Of a stretch of 64,000 bases of DNA, positions 1-8,476 are shown piece after piece. The position numbers and the translations under genes were made by a program. The notes below the pieces were generated by a model. It was given only the letters and a program-made list of their open reading frames with translations. It ran no database searches and was not told the origin of the DNA. How positions within the stretch are numbered: position 1 is the stretch's first letter; each line of letters starts with the position of its first letter. Source of the DNA: an uncultured Oscillospiraceae bacterium (GTDB lineage: Bacteria; Bacillota; Clostridia; Oscillospirales; Oscillospiraceae); NCBI GenBank assembly GCA_910584045.1, contig CAJTYO010000008.1, positions 16,358 through 80,357 of the forward strand, read 5' to 3'.

Positions 1-564
1 TTTGCCGCCATCGGCGCGGAGACGGTCGTCACTGGAGAAGCGGAGGTGATCCGAGCCGCAGACAAGCTGATCCTCCCCGGCGTGGGGGCCTTCGGCGACG
101 CAGCAGCGTTGCTGCGCCGGTGTGGCCTGGACAAATTGGTCTGTGCAGAGGCTTGGGGCGGCAAGCCTCTGCTGGGCATTTGTCTGGGGATGCAGCTCCT
201 TTTTGACTACGGGCTGGAATATGGACACCACAAAGGGCTGGGGCTGATTCCCGGCTGTGTGCGGCCCATTGCAGACCATATACCGGCAGAATACAAGATT
301 CCCCATATCGGCTGGAACGCCCTGCGCTTCCCCGCCGGGAAGCCGGCGAGCCCCCTATTCCAGCACATCCAGGAGGGGGACTGCGTGTACTTTGTCCACT
401 CCTTCTGCGGTGCGGAATGCGAGGAGAGCGTCATCGCCTATGCGGAGTATGGAGCTCAGCTGACGGCGGCGGTGGGACGAGACAGCATATACGGCGTCCA
501 GTTCCATCCGGAGAAGAGTGGAGACGTTGGATTAAATATCCTGCGGGCATTCTGTGAGCTGTAG
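1..564 (+). CDS. hisH: Imidazole glycerol phosphate synthase, glutaminase subunit HisH (5' partial)
   Basis: This glutamine amidotransferase subunit supplies ammonia to HisF to form IGP and AICAR in histidine synthesis. The frame is open from base 1, so the start lies outside the window; by comparison with the family about 20 residues (the usual DYGxGN segment) are missing. Visible are the oxyanion region PGVGAFG, the nucleophile elbow GICLGMQLL with the catalytic Cys, and the VQFHPEKS motif with the catalytic His and Glu. It is followed 11 bases later by hisA, so it is cotranscribed with its partners. The internal GTG at 46 is not the start, because the homologous frame continues upstream of it. 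Confidence 0.95.
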   Translation, partial: FAAIGAETVVTGEAEVIRAADKLILPGVGAFGDAAALLRRCGLDKLVCAEAWGGKPLLGICLGMQLLFDYGLEYGHHKGLGLIPGCVRPIADHIPAEYKIPHIGWNALRFPAGKPASPLFQHIQEGDCVYFVHSFCGAECEESVIAYAEYGAQLTAAVGRDSIYGVQFHPEKSGDVGLNILRAFCEL

Positions 565-575
565 GAGGGATTAAT

Positions 576-1295
576 ATGCTAATATTTCCCGCAATTGATC
601 TAAAGGACGGGAAGGTAGTGCGCCTCTATAAGGGCGACTTTGGTACCGTCCATCAGGTGGCGGAGGACCCCGTTGATACGGCGAGGGCTTTCCGAGACGC
701 CGGGGCCCTGTATCTCCACATGGTGGACCTGGACGGCGCCCGGGACGGCAAACGAAAAAACAGCGCCCTAGTCCATGCCGTGTCGAAGATTGGACTGCGT
801 ATCGAGCTGGGCGGCGGCATCCGGTCCATGGCAGACCTGGACACAGTGTTTGACCTGGGCGTCTGGCGGGCGGTGATCGGCTCCGCCGCAGTGTCCGACC
901 CGGATTTTGTCCAGCAGGCAGTGGAACGATACGGCCCGGAGCGCATCGCCGTGGGCATCGATACCAAGGACGGTCTGGTCCGCACCTCCGGCTGGGAGGA
1001 AAATGCCAAGCTGGACTACATTTCTTTTGCAAAGAAAGTAGAAGCAAATGGTGTGAAGTATATAATCTTTACAGATATAGAGACCGATGGCACCCTCTCT
1101 GGCCCCTCCTACCAGCGTCTGGAGGCCCTGCAAAGGGCCGTATCCTGCTCTATCACCGCTTCTGGCGGCGTGTCCTCCAACGAGGACCTGCGCCAGCTGC
1201 GGGATCGAGAGTTGTACGCCGCCATTATTGGTAAGGCGTGGTACGCCGGAGCCGTCGATCTGGCCCGGGCGGTACAGGAAGGAGGTCCCCAGTGA
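576..1295 (+). CDS. hisA: ProFAR isomerase HisA
   Basis: HisA is the (beta/alpha)8 isomerase that converts ProFAR to PRFAR, the fourth step of histidine synthesis. The 239-residue product has the family length. It carries the N-terminal catalytic Asp in PAIDLKDGK (Asp8), the second catalytic Asp in VGIDTKDG (near residue 128), and the two phosphate-binding loops ELGGGIRS and ITASGGVSS. A TAGGAGG ribosome site lies just upstream of the ATG. Its stop overlaps the GTG start of hisF by four bases, which suggests translational coupling. Confidence 0.96.
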   Translation: MLIFPAIDLKDGKVVRLYKGDFGTVHQVAEDPVDTARAFRDAGALYLHMVDLDGARDGKRKNSALVHAVSKIGLRIELGGGIRSMADLDTVFDLGVWRAVIGSAAVSDPDFVQQAVERYGPERIAVGIDTKDGLVRTSGWEENAKLDYISFAKKVEANGVKYIIFTDIETDGTLSGPSYQRLEALQRAVSCSITASGGVSSNEDLRQLRDRELYAAIIGKAWYAGAVDLARAVQEGGPQ

Positions 1296-2050
1296 TTACA
1301 AAGCGCATCATTCCGTGTCTGGATGTACAGGATGGACGGGTTGTCAAGGGAGTTAACTTTCTGGGATTGGCGGACGTCAGCTCTCCGGTGAAGCTGGCGA
1401 AGTTCTACTCCGACTGTGGCGCAGATGAGCTAGTGTTCTACGACATCACTGCCTCTGCTGAGGGGCGGGCACTGTTTACGGACATTCTCACAGATGTGGC
1501 CTCCACCATCTTCATCCCCCTTACCGTGGGCGGCGGCATCAATACGGTGGACGACTTCGACCGGGTGCTGAAGTGCGGCGCAGACAAGGTCAGCGTCAAC
1601 TCCGGCGCCCTCCGAGACTCTTCCCTCATCCCAGCAGCGGCGAAAAAATACGGTGACCAGTGCGTGGTATTGTCCGTGGACGCCAAACGGGTGGACGGAC
1701 AGTTCCGTGTCTTCGCCAAGGGCGGACGGGAGGACACTGGGCTGGACGCCATTGCCTGGATCAAATCCGGCGTTGCCAATGGAGCTGGAGAAATCGTTCT
1801 CAACAGCATCGACACCGATGGCGTAAAAGCCGGGTTTGATCTGGAAATGCTGGAGGCGGTGTGCGATGTGGTGGACGTACCGGTGATCGCCTCCGGCGGG
1901 GCCGGGTGCGTCGAGCATTTCAAGACGCTTTTCCACTCCCTGCCCAAGGTGGACGCGGGGCTGGCGGCTTCCATCTTCCACTTTGGCGAGGTCTCCATTC
2001 CGGACCTCAAGCGGGAGCTGGCAAACGACGGGATCAATATGCGACTGTAG
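1292..2050 (+). CDS. hisF: Imidazole glycerol phosphate synthase, cyclase subunit HisF
   Basis: HisF is the cyclase subunit that uses ammonia from HisH. I place the start at GTG 1292, overlapping the hisA stop as GTGA, because this gives the standard N-terminus MITKRIIPCLDVQDGRVVKG with catalytic Asp11 and a normal length of 252 residues; AGGAGG sits just upstream. A longer open frame reaching back to 1238 would add residues foreign to the family. The second catalytic Asp is in VLSVDAKR, and the phosphate loops VGGGI and IASGGAG are present. Confidence 0.96.
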   Translation: MITKRIIPCLDVQDGRVVKGVNFLGLADVSSPVKLAKFYSDCGADELVFYDITASAEGRALFTDILTDVASTIFIPLTVGGGINTVDDFDRVLKCGADKVSVNSGALRDSSLIPAAAKKYGDQCVVLSVDAKRVDGQFRVFAKGGREDTGLDAIAWIKSGVANGAGEIVLNSIDTDGVKAGFDLEMLEAVCDVVDVPVIASGGAGCVEHFKTLFHSLPKVDAGLAASIFHFGEVSIPDLKRELANDGINMRL

Positions 2051-2062
2051 GAGGAAGCCTTG

Positions 2063-2518
2063 ATGGAGTACACGCATTTTGTGTCCATCGCCGGACTGGT
2101 CAGAAACAGCCGGGGCCAAATCATTCTGGTGAACAGCCCCAGGAGGGGATGGGAATATCCAGGGGGAATGGTGGAATCTGGAGAGAGCCTGCAGGATGCG
2201 CTCCACCGGGAGATCATGGAGGAATCTGGTGTAATGGTACGTGTCATCGGTTTCTTTGGCGCCTCCAAAAATATCCAGAAGGACATCGTCAACTTGGATT
2301 TTTTATGTGAATATGTTTCTGGTGCGCTGCGGACCAGCGCGGAAAGCACAGATGTCGCCTGGTTTTCCCCGGAGGACGCCTTGGAGGCGGCCTCCTTTTC
2401 CCTGACCAGACACCGACTGTCCAATATGCTGACGGCTGCCGGTGAGATGTACTGTCTCGGCTGCCGGCATGACCCGTTTCTGGTCACGGACGAATTGCTT
2501 CTGCCTATTGCCAAATAA
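2063..2518 (+). CDS. Nudix hydrolase inside the his operon
   Basis: This 151-residue Nudix hydrolase has a perfect Nudix box at about residues 35-57 (G-x5-E-x7-REI-x-EE-x-GV), the metal site for hydrolysing a nucleoside diphosphate linked to another group. TAGGAGG precedes the ATG by 8 bases; a TTG three bases upstream is possible but less well spaced. It sits 12 bases after hisF and 15 before hisIE, so it is transcribed with histidine genes. Its substrate cannot be read from sequence. Repair of a phosphoribosyl nucleotide or plain housecleaning are both possible. Confidence 0.88.
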   Translation: MEYTHFVSIAGLVRNSRGQIILVNSPRRGWEYPGGMVESGESLQDALHREIMEESGVMVRVIGFFGASKNIQKDIVNLDFLCEYVSGALRTSAESTDVAWFSPEDALEAASFSLTRHRLSNMLTAAGEMYCLGCRHDPFLVTDELLLPIAK

Positions 2519-2533
2519 AAGGAGAACGATCTG

Positions 2534-3187
2534 ATGCTGAATATTGACGAGTTAAAATTTGACGTCCAGGGATTGATCCCCGCCATCGTGGTGGACGCAG
2601 CCAGCAAAAAGGTGCTGACCCTGGCCTACATGAACCGGGAGAGCCTGGATATCTCCATGAAGGAGGGCCGGACGTGCTTCTGGTCCCGGTCCCGGCAGGA
2701 GCTGTGGCGGAAGGGAGAGACCAGCGGAAACGTCCAGCACATCGTAGACATCACCGCCGACTGCGACCGGGATGCACTGGTGGTCACGGTGAATAAGGAG
2801 GGTCCCGCCTGCCATCTGGGGACGGATTCCTGCTTCAACAACAATGTGTTTGAAGGCGATCAACCCACTCCTTTCTCGGTGGAGGGGCTCTATACCCTGC
2901 TCCAGGGCCGGAAGGAAACGCTGCCGGATGGCTCTTATACCACCTATCTGTTCCAGAAGGGACTGGACAAGATTCTTAAAAAGGTGGGCGAGGAGTGTAC
3001 CGAGGTCATCATCGCAGGAAAAGCCGAGGATAAACCGGAAACCATCTATGAGATCGCGGACCTCATGTACCATGTCATGGTGCTGATGGTGGAGATGGGC
3101 ATCTCCGTGGAAGACGTAACGGCGGAGCTGGCCTCCCGGCACGTCATCGACCACAAAGTCAAGCAGGAGCGCGCAACCGGAAATTGA
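2534..3187 (+). CDS. hisIE: Bifunctional phosphoribosyl-AMP cyclohydrolase / phosphoribosyl-ATP pyrophosphatase HisIE
   Basis: This two-domain enzyme covers steps two and three of histidine synthesis. Residues 1 to about 110 are the cyclohydrolase (SRSRQELWRKGETSGN, and the metal-binding CDRD...CHLG...SCF cysteines). From about residue 115 comes the helical MazG-like pyrophosphatase (KVGEECTEVIIAGK and the EIADLMYH metal helix). At 217 residues it has the normal length for the fused form. It ends the operon, and a hairpin terminator follows within 6 bases. Confidence 0.96.
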   Translation: MLNIDELKFDVQGLIPAIVVDAASKKVLTLAYMNRESLDISMKEGRTCFWSRSRQELWRKGETSGNVQHIVDITADCDRDALVVTVNKEGPACHLGTDSCFNNNVFEGDQPTPFSVEGLYTLLQGRKETLPDGSYTTYLFQKGLDKILKKVGEECTEVIIAGKAEDKPETIYEIADLMYHVMVLMVEMGISVEDVTAELASRHVIDHKVKQERATGN

Positions 3188-3192
3188 CACAG

Positions 3193-3224
3193 GGCGGAAA
3201 TGTTGTGGACATTTCCGCCTTTTT
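3193..3224 (+). terminator. Intrinsic terminator of the his operon
   Basis: A 10-bp stem, GGCGGAAATG (3193-3202) with CATTTCCGCC (3210-3219), encloses a 7-base loop and is followed by five T. It lies directly after the hisIE stop. Confidence 0.88.
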
Positions 3225-3536
3225 GCTGTATACTGGGCATGGAATTAATTTGTCTGCCCGGGTATTTCCACGCTGCCTCCCCCAGCCCTCCCTCCACTGA
3301 GGGCCCTGGAAAAACGTCTGCGGCGTAAAACTCCAGCGTCCGCTGGTCCCCCCTCATCTAGCTGTCCAGACAGGCGTCCATCAGGGACAGCACCATCTCA
3401 CAGCCTACGGTGTCCTGTTTCTGTAGGCCGGGTGAAATGTAGCTCTTATACAGGTCAATGCATAAAATTGGTTATAATCTTTTTTCTCCCAAAAACATTT
3501 TTACGAAGCATACTTCGTATCAAGGTGTTATTTATT
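3225..3536. other. Intergenic region, partly AT-rich, with a palindrome before a small XRE gene
   Basis: I see no gene here. The second half is AT-rich, unlike the flanking GC-rich genes. It holds a TATAAT at 3473-3478 without a convincing -35. It also holds a perfect palindrome, ACGAAG-CATA-CTTCGT (3503-3518), 19 bases before the ATG of a truncated helix-turn-helix gene, which is a plausible operator for that protein. Confidence 0.5.
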
Positions 3537-3719
3537 ATGAACTTTAAAGATTTTTTTAAGGCTAGTGTTCGCGTTCTGCGTAAAGAGCTGGAGGAAATAC
3601 AGCTTCAGGTTGTAACCGCTATTGGCGTTCCCGGACGTTATTACCAAAATCTTGAGTTGGGTGATAATTTGCCAGGAATCGAATGTTTTATCGCCCGGGC
3701 GGAGGAGCGGGAATCATGA
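3537..3719 (+). CDS. Short XRE-type helix-turn-helix protein, probably a truncated remnant
   Basis: The 60-residue product resembles the first part of a Cro/CI domain: a helix with LRKEL, then QLQVVTAIGV, then the recognition segment YYQNLELGDNLPGIE. The last helix and the dimerisation tail seen in full-length relatives are missing, and the frame ends as ATGA on the next gene. The DNA is AT-rich compared with what follows. It may still bind the palindrome just upstream, or it may be decaying. A start further upstream at 3432 is open but adds unrelated residues. Confidence 0.55.
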   Translation: MNFKDFFKASVRVLRKELEEIQLQVVTAIGVPGRYYQNLELGDNLPGIECFIARAEERES

Positions 3720-3946
3720 AACGGGAACAGGTACGGCCGCTGATGATGGTGTTCGGGGCCCTGGCGCTGATCCTGCTCCCCCTTGGCAGCGCGGCAGAGA
3801 ACGACGCTCTGATATACGTAGGCCTGAGCTGTTTTGTCCTGGCGGCAACGGCGTGGCTCCGCTTCAACCGCTGTCCCCACTGCCGCAGGCACCTGGGGAG
3901 CTACACCGGAAAAACCTGTCCCCACTGCGGGGAAAAACTGTTGTAA
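3716..3946 (+). CDS. Small membrane protein with C-terminal zinc ribbon
   Basis: The 76-residue product has two hydrophobic segments (about residues 8-24 and 28-45) followed by a CPHC...CPHC pair typical of a structural zinc ribbon. The start is ATG 3716, overlapping the preceding stop as ATGA. It lies 14 bases before ispE and is likely cotranscribed with it. I do not recognise a function; this layout recurs in small uncharacterised Firmicutes proteins. Confidence 0.7.
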   Translation: MKREQVRPLMMVFGALALILLPLGSAAENDALIYVGLSCFVLAATAWLRFNRCPHCRRHLGSYTGKTCPHCGEKLL

Positions 3947-3960
3947 ACGGGAGGCAGCTA

Positions 3961-4815
3961 ATGGTCTGCACGGAGGCGGCATACGCGAAACTGAATCTGA
4001 CATTGGACATCCTGGGCAAGCGTCCGGACGGCTACCACGAGCTGCGGATGGTGATGCAGTCCATCACCCTCTCGGACACCGTGACCGTCTCCCCTCTGCC
4101 TGGGACGGAGCTGCATGTGACGGCAGATCTGCCCTACCTTCCACGCGGAGACGGCAATATCGCCGCCAAGGCGGCCCGGCGGTTTTTCGAGGCCGCCGGC
4201 CTGCCTCCGACAGGTCTGTCCATCGACCTACAAAAGCGGATTCCCGTCTGCGCCGGCATGGCCGGGGGCAGCAGCGACGGGGCGGCGGTGCTGCGCCTGC
4301 TGCGGCGGCTGTATGCGCCAGAGATGACGGAGGAGCATCTGGAGGAAACCGGCGCACTGGTGGGCAGCGACGTGCCCTTCTGCGTCCGGGGCGGCACAGC
4401 CCTGGCCGAAGGTCGGGGCGAACGTCTGACGGACCTCCCCCCCCTCCCCCCCTGCTCCCTGGTGGTATGCAAGCCGCCCTGCTCTATCTCCACACCGGAG
4501 CTCTTCGCCCAGGTGCGGACAAAGAAACTCCGCTGTCACCCGGACACCGCCGGGATGACAGCGGCGCTGGCCCAGGGCGACCTGGCTGGGGTGGCTAGGC
4601 GAGTCTACAACGTGTTTGAGGAGGCCCTGCCCCGGCGGTACGGGGAGGTCTTCTCTATTAAAAGCGAGCTGTTGAACCTGGGTGCCATGGCCGCCTCCAT
4701 GACTGGCAGCGGCCCCTCGGTGTTCGGTATTTTTTCGGACAAGTCCTCCGCCGCCCAAGCAGCGGAGGCGCTGTCGGCGCAGTACGAGTGCGTGTACCTG
4801 TGCGAGCCTGTATGA
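3961..4815 (+). CDS. ispE: 4-diphosphocytidyl-2-C-methyl-D-erythritol kinase IspE
   Basis: IspE is the GHMP kinase that phosphorylates CDP-ME in the MEP isoprenoid pathway. The 284-residue product has the conserved start AYAKLNLTLDILGKRPDGYH (CDP-ME binding), the glycine-rich ATP loop PVCAGMAGGSSDGAA with the following GSDVPFC, and the late MTGSGPSVFG motif. ATG 3961 gives the family N-terminus; an upstream in-frame extension to 3622 does not resemble it. holA follows after 16 bases. Confidence 0.95.
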   Translation: MVCTEAAYAKLNLTLDILGKRPDGYHELRMVMQSITLSDTVTVSPLPGTELHVTADLPYLPRGDGNIAAKAARRFFEAAGLPPTGLSIDLQKRIPVCAGMAGGSSDGAAVLRLLRRLYAPEMTEEHLEETGALVGSDVPFCVRGGTALAEGRGERLTDLPPLPPCSLVVCKPPCSISTPELFAQVRTKKLRCHPDTAGMTAALAQGDLAGVARRVYNVFEEALPRRYGEVFSIKSELLNLGAMAASMTGSGPSVFGIFSDKSSAAQAAEALSAQYECVYLCEPV

Positions 4816-4831
4816 AAAGGAGGGACACTGT

Positions 4832-5884
4832 ATGCCAGTGAAACGGGGAAAGGTCGCCGACAGCGGCCTTGTAAAACTGAAGGAGTCCCTGGCCTCCGGC
4901 AGTCTGGAGACTGTCTATATCTTCCATGGCGAGGAGAGCTATCTGCGGGAGTTTTACCTGTCTGAGATGAAAAAGAATCTAGCAGGCAGCTTTGAGAGCT
5001 TCAATTACCACAAACTGGAGGGTAAGACGCTGACCGTCCAGCTCCTGACGGAGGCGGTGGAGGCCATGCCCATGATGTCCCAGCGGACCATGGTACAAGT
5101 AGCAGACTGGGACCTCTTCAAGCTGGGGGAAGACCAGCGAAAGGCATTGACTGCCCTGCTGGAGGATTTTCCCCCCTACTGCTGCCTGGTACTGGTCTAC
5201 GACCAGCTGGCCTATAAGCCTAACAAGACCTATAAAAAACTCTGCGCCGCCTTGGACGCCCATGTGCGGACGGTGAAGTTTGAGGAGCAGAGTCAAAACG
5301 AAATCCTCAAGTGGGTCTCCCGCCGGTTCAAGGCCGCGGGCCACAGCATCGACGTCCCCACGGCGGAACACCTGTTGTTCACCTGCGGAAGCCTGATGAA
5401 CGGCCTGATCCCGGAGATCGGCAAAATCGCCGCCTACGCCAAAGGGGAGCGAATCACCAAGGCCGACATCGACGCGGTGGCTGCACCGGTGCTGGAGGCC
5501 CAGGTGTTTGAGATGACCAACGCCGTATCCAAGGGGAATTTCGACCGGGCCTCCGAGGTCCTGGGCGCTCTGCTGAAACTGCAGGAGGAGCCGTTCATGC
5601 TGCTGGCCCTCATCGGCAAGGAGCTGCGCAAGCTCCGCACCGCCCGCATCGCTCTGGACGCGGGGCGCGACAAATTTTGGCTGATGGAGCAGTGGAACAT
5701 GCGCTCGGATTACCCCGCCCGATTGCTGCTGGACAACGCTCGACGGGTCAGCCGGGGCTGGTGCGCCCGGGCGGTAGAACGCTGCTGCGATGTGGACGTG
5801 CGGATCAAGAGTGTGGGCGGCGTGGACGGGGCAAACGAGCTGAAGCTGCTGCTGATGGAGCTTGCTCAGGGGGCACGGGTATGA
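4832..5884 (+). CDS. holA: DNA polymerase III subunit delta HolA
   Basis: HolA is the clamp-loader subunit that opens the beta clamp. The 350-residue product shows the family start (VYIFHGEESYLREFYLSEMKK), the long helical N-domain, the NAVSKGNFDRASEVLGALLK lid/helix region and the C-terminal collar helices ending in an ELKLLLMELA-type segment. AAAGGAGG lies 9 bases before the ATG. Its stop overlaps the start of the next gene as ATGA. Confidence 0.93.
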   Translation: MPVKRGKVADSGLVKLKESLASGSLETVYIFHGEESYLREFYLSEMKKNLAGSFESFNYHKLEGKTLTVQLLTEAVEAMPMMSQRTMVQVADWDLFKLGEDQRKALTALLEDFPPYCCLVLVYDQLAYKPNKTYKKLCAALDAHVRTVKFEEQSQNEILKWVSRRFKAAGHSIDVPTAEHLLFTCGSLMNGLIPEIGKIAAYAKGERITKADIDAVAAPVLEAQVFEMTNAVSKGNFDRASEVLGALLKLQEEPFMLLALIGKELRKLRTARIALDAGRDKFWLMEQWNMRSDYPARLLLDNARRVSRGWCARAVERCCDVDVRIKSVGGVDGANELKLLLMELAQGARV

Positions 5885-6459
5885 GGCGCGTACGGGAGGT
5901 CATTGTGGTGGAAGGCCGCTACGATAAAAACGCCCTCAAGCAGACGGTAGAGGCCACGGTGGTGGAGACCAGAGGATTCGGTGTGTTCAACGACAGGGAG
6001 CGGCTGGCACTGCTGCGCCGCCTGGCGGGGCAGCGGGGACTCATCCTGCTCACCGACGGGGACGGAGCAGGGTTTGTCATCCGAAACTTTCTGAAGGGGG
6101 CTATTCCCAAAAAACAGCTCAAGCACGCATACATCCCCGATATGTATGGCAAGGAGCGCCGGAAGGCCACCCCCGGCAGGGAGGGCAAGCTGGGCGTGGA
6201 GGGCATGTCCCCCGAGGTTTTGCTGGAGGCCTTGGAGAGGGCCGGAGCCACCTTCGAGGACGGCGAGGCCATCCAAAGCCGCCAGCCCATCACCAAGGCG
6301 GACTTCTACGAGCTGGGTCTCACTGGCGGACCGGACAGCGCCGCCCGGCGCTCAGCGCTGCTGCGGAAGCTGGACCTGCCGGAGCGCATGACCGCCAACG
6401 CATTGCTTGAGGCTGTCAATCTGTTGTATTCCAGAGAGGAGCTGCTAAAGTTGTGCTAG
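5881..6459 (+). CDS. rnmV: RNase M5-like Toprim protein
   Basis: The 192-residue product has the Toprim fold: the catalytic Glu in VIVVEGRYDKNALK and the acidic pair in LILLTDGDGAG. The length and the C-terminal domain (KADFYELGLTGG, LDLPERMTANALLEAVN) fit RNase M5, which matures 5S rRNA. The start is ATG 5881, inside the holA stop. The acidic motif reads DGDGAG where classical M5 has DxDxxG, which is compatible. Another Toprim role such as a small primase-like protein is less likely. Confidence 0.82.
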   Translation: MRRVREVIVVEGRYDKNALKQTVEATVVETRGFGVFNDRERLALLRRLAGQRGLILLTDGDGAGFVIRNFLKGAIPKKQLKHAYIPDMYGKERRKATPGREGKLGVEGMSPEVLLEALERAGATFEDGEAIQSRQPITKADFYELGLTGGPDSAARRSALLRKLDLPERMTANALLEAVNLLYSREELLKLC

Positions 6460-7178
6460 ATATAGTGAGATTCGCTCCGCTGTTTGCGGACTGGGAAGAA
6501 ACCATGGTCTGGTCCTGCTTACAGGGCGTCATGGGCCGGGCGGAGGCCAATGGAGACCTCAGCGCCGGGATGATCGTCAACCGGGACTTCACCTTTCTGG
6601 CGGGCCGTCCAGACCCGGCCCTGCTGGTCCGGGCCCCGGGCCCCATTCTGGTCCCCCGCACGGCAGATTGGGAGCCGCTGATTGAGGCCGTTTTCGGGCC
6701 CCGCGCTGTTCGAGAGCCCCGGTACTCCATCAAAAAGGAGCCAGACATCTTTGACCGCCGGCTACTGGAGGACCTCTCTGCCGTCCTGCCGTCAGGGTAC
6801 GAGCTGCGCCTCATCGACGCGGCCATGGTCCCCATCCTGCGCGCAGAGGCTTGGTCCCGTGACCTCTGCTCCGCTTTCGACAGTCCTGAGGAGTGCTGCC
6901 GGCGCGGCGTGGGCGTGGCCGCACTGTACGGGAGCATCCCCGTGGCGGGTGCCGGGTCTTACAGCGTCTATCACGGCGGCATCGAAATTGAGATCGACAC
7001 CCGCCCGGACCACCGGCGGAGAGGTCTGGCCACAGCCTGCGGCGCACGTTTGATTCTGACATGCCTGGACCGAGGACTGTACCCCAGCTGGGACGCCATT
7101 GATTTGAGGAGCGTATCCCTGGCGAAGAAGCTGGGCTACCGCCTGAAGGGGGCATACACGACCTATTGGATCGGTTAA
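6453..7178 (+). CDS. GNAT-family acetyltransferase
   Basis: The 241-residue product has a divergent N-terminal half and a C-terminal GNAT core with the acetyl-CoA loop DTRPDHRRRGLAT and the late motif SVSLAKKLGYR. It resembles the two-part GNAT_acetyltr_2 family (Pfam PF12746). The start is GTG 6453, overlapping the preceding gene by 7 bases, so translation is probably coupled. The substrate is unknown. Confidence 0.85.
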   Translation: MLDIVRFAPLFADWEETMVWSCLQGVMGRAEANGDLSAGMIVNRDFTFLAGRPDPALLVRAPGPILVPRTADWEPLIEAVFGPRAVREPRYSIKKEPDIFDRRLLEDLSAVLPSGYELRLIDAAMVPILRAEAWSRDLCSAFDSPEECCRRGVGVAALYGSIPVAGAGSYSVYHGGIEIEIDTRPDHRRRGLATACGARLILTCLDRGLYPSWDAIDLRSVSLAKKLGYRLKGAYTTYWIG

Positions 7179-7235
7179 GGCCGATACTGGGGGCAATGAT
7201 AATGTATATAGCACCAATCCATCTTTATCCTATAT

Positions 7236-7469
7236 TTGCGGTCCTTCTGCCGGCCGCATTTTACTTTATTAGGCAAAAATATAGGGCTAAGCCTCATATT
7301 AGCTGTAATACTCGATCTAATTATATATTGGAATGATTTCAGCTATTATGAAGCACGTCCGCTTATGATTATTTTTACATTAGCGCAGATTGTCGTCATG
7401 GCATTTATAATCCTAATATTAAAAATTGCTGTCCCCAAAGTTAAAAATACTTTTAGGGAAAATGGATAG
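7236..7469 (+). CDS. Possible small membrane protein in an AT-rich patch
   Basis: The frame starts at TTG 7236 and encodes 77 residues with two strongly hydrophobic stretches (about residues 16-31 and 43-65) and a basic tail. A different frame from ATG 7202 encodes a hydrophobic start (IAPIHLYPIFAVLLPAAFYF), so the real gene may begin there and be frameshifted near 7280. There is no clear ribosome site for the TTG. This is either a small membrane gene or a broken one. Confidence 0.35.
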   Translation: MRSFCRPHFTLLGKNIGLSLILAVILDLIIYWNDFSYYEARPLMIIFTLAQIVVMAFIILILKIAVPKVKNTFRENG

Positions 7470-7622
7470 ACGCATATCGACTGAGATAAAAAAGAAAAAT
7501 ATCCCTTTTTCCTTTTATGCTGCTGGAAACCGTTTTCAAAGAAAATATTTTGTTGAATAGTCAAACAGTAACAGTAGTTATCTGATCCGGGTAACTGCCT
7601 TCTGAATAAACAATTTGCTCTG

Positions 7623-8228
7623 TCAGAGCAAATACGCCTTAATATCCTCAACAAACTGGTTGCCGCATCGGGCAAGCTCGCCAAGTACACGGTTAATACC
7701 TTGTTCACTCTTGTACCAATTATCCTTTGTAATGTTGTAGCAATGAATCGGGCAGACCTTAATTTCAACGTCTGGAAAAGCCATTTGATATAGCATAAGA
7801 CAACGCCGAGCATGAAACGCTTTACAGATAATCAAAGCGGCTTTGATCTTTATCTCTTTTTCGTCAATGATCTTTCGGGAGAAAAAAGCGTTGTCACGGG
7901 TATGTCCTGACTTATTTTCTCTGATGATAGCGTCAGCAGATACACCGTTTTTTATTAACACATCTGTAAAAAACTCACAGTCGGATTGATAATTTCTGTT
8001 GTATATGTCTGCCTTTGACTGAACGCCCGGCCATTTATCGCGCTTAACGCTGATACCACCTGACGGAATAAGCCATTTCGCATATCCCTTGCGGTATAAC
8101 TCTGCCGCATATTCAGGCTGTTCGGGGTGTGATCCACCGGGCAAAAAGATTGCATCTACCTTTTCGGGCGCATCAGAAACAAATATGTAGTTTGAAATAT
8201 CTGTTATAATACGATTGTTCATTTTCAT
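7623..8228 (-). CDS. YdcF-like (DUF218) protein
   Basis: The 201-residue product fits the DUF218/YdcF family: DAIFLPGGS after the first strand, the central HTRDNAFFS (family TxEN-like loop) and ICKAFHARRCLMLYQ. Relatives such as SanA/ElyC act at the cell envelope or bind nucleotides, but there is no signal peptide here, so a cytoplasmic role is likely. The gene is AT-rich with many AAA/ATT codons, unlike its neighbours, and AAGGAG stands before the ATG. This composition suggests transfer from another lineage. Confidence 0.85.
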   Translation of the reverse strand: MKMNNRIITDISNYIFVSDAPEKVDAIFLPGGSHPEQPEYAAELYRKGYAKWLIPSGGISVKRDKWPGVQSKADIYNRNYQSDCEFFTDVLIKNGVSADAIIRENKSGHTRDNAFFSRKIIDEKEIKIKAALIICKAFHARRCLMLYQMAFPDVEIKVCPIHCYNITKDNWYKSEQGINRVLGELARCGNQFVEDIKAYLL

Positions 8229-8443
8229 ATATCTCCTTTATACCAATATACGAACGGAATTTTCCACGTCATCATACCAAATCAGCACATTCTTTTCGTT
8301 TGAATACGTGCTACCTAAACAAACGGCGATTTATTTGTTCTGATTATATCATCAATAACTTTGCATTTCAATCTTAAACCAGCAAAATCGTCCCACACAC
8401 ACATTACAACACAAATAATAAACGGATCGTAAAACATACACTC

Positions 8444-8472
8444 TTGACAGTCCGAGATGAATATGGTATATA
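8444..8472 (+). promoter_or_regulatory. Sigma-A promoter of mntP
   Basis: TTGACA (8444-8449), a 17-base spacer, then TATATA (8467-8472). Transcription would start a few bases before the riboswitch aptamer. Confidence 0.8.
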
Positions 8473-8476
8473 TAGG

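Noticed and set aside
3503..3518. Resemblance to part of a loxP arm (ACTTCGTATA)
   Set aside because: The arm match is short and the spacer is four bases, so it is better read as a small regulator palindrome.
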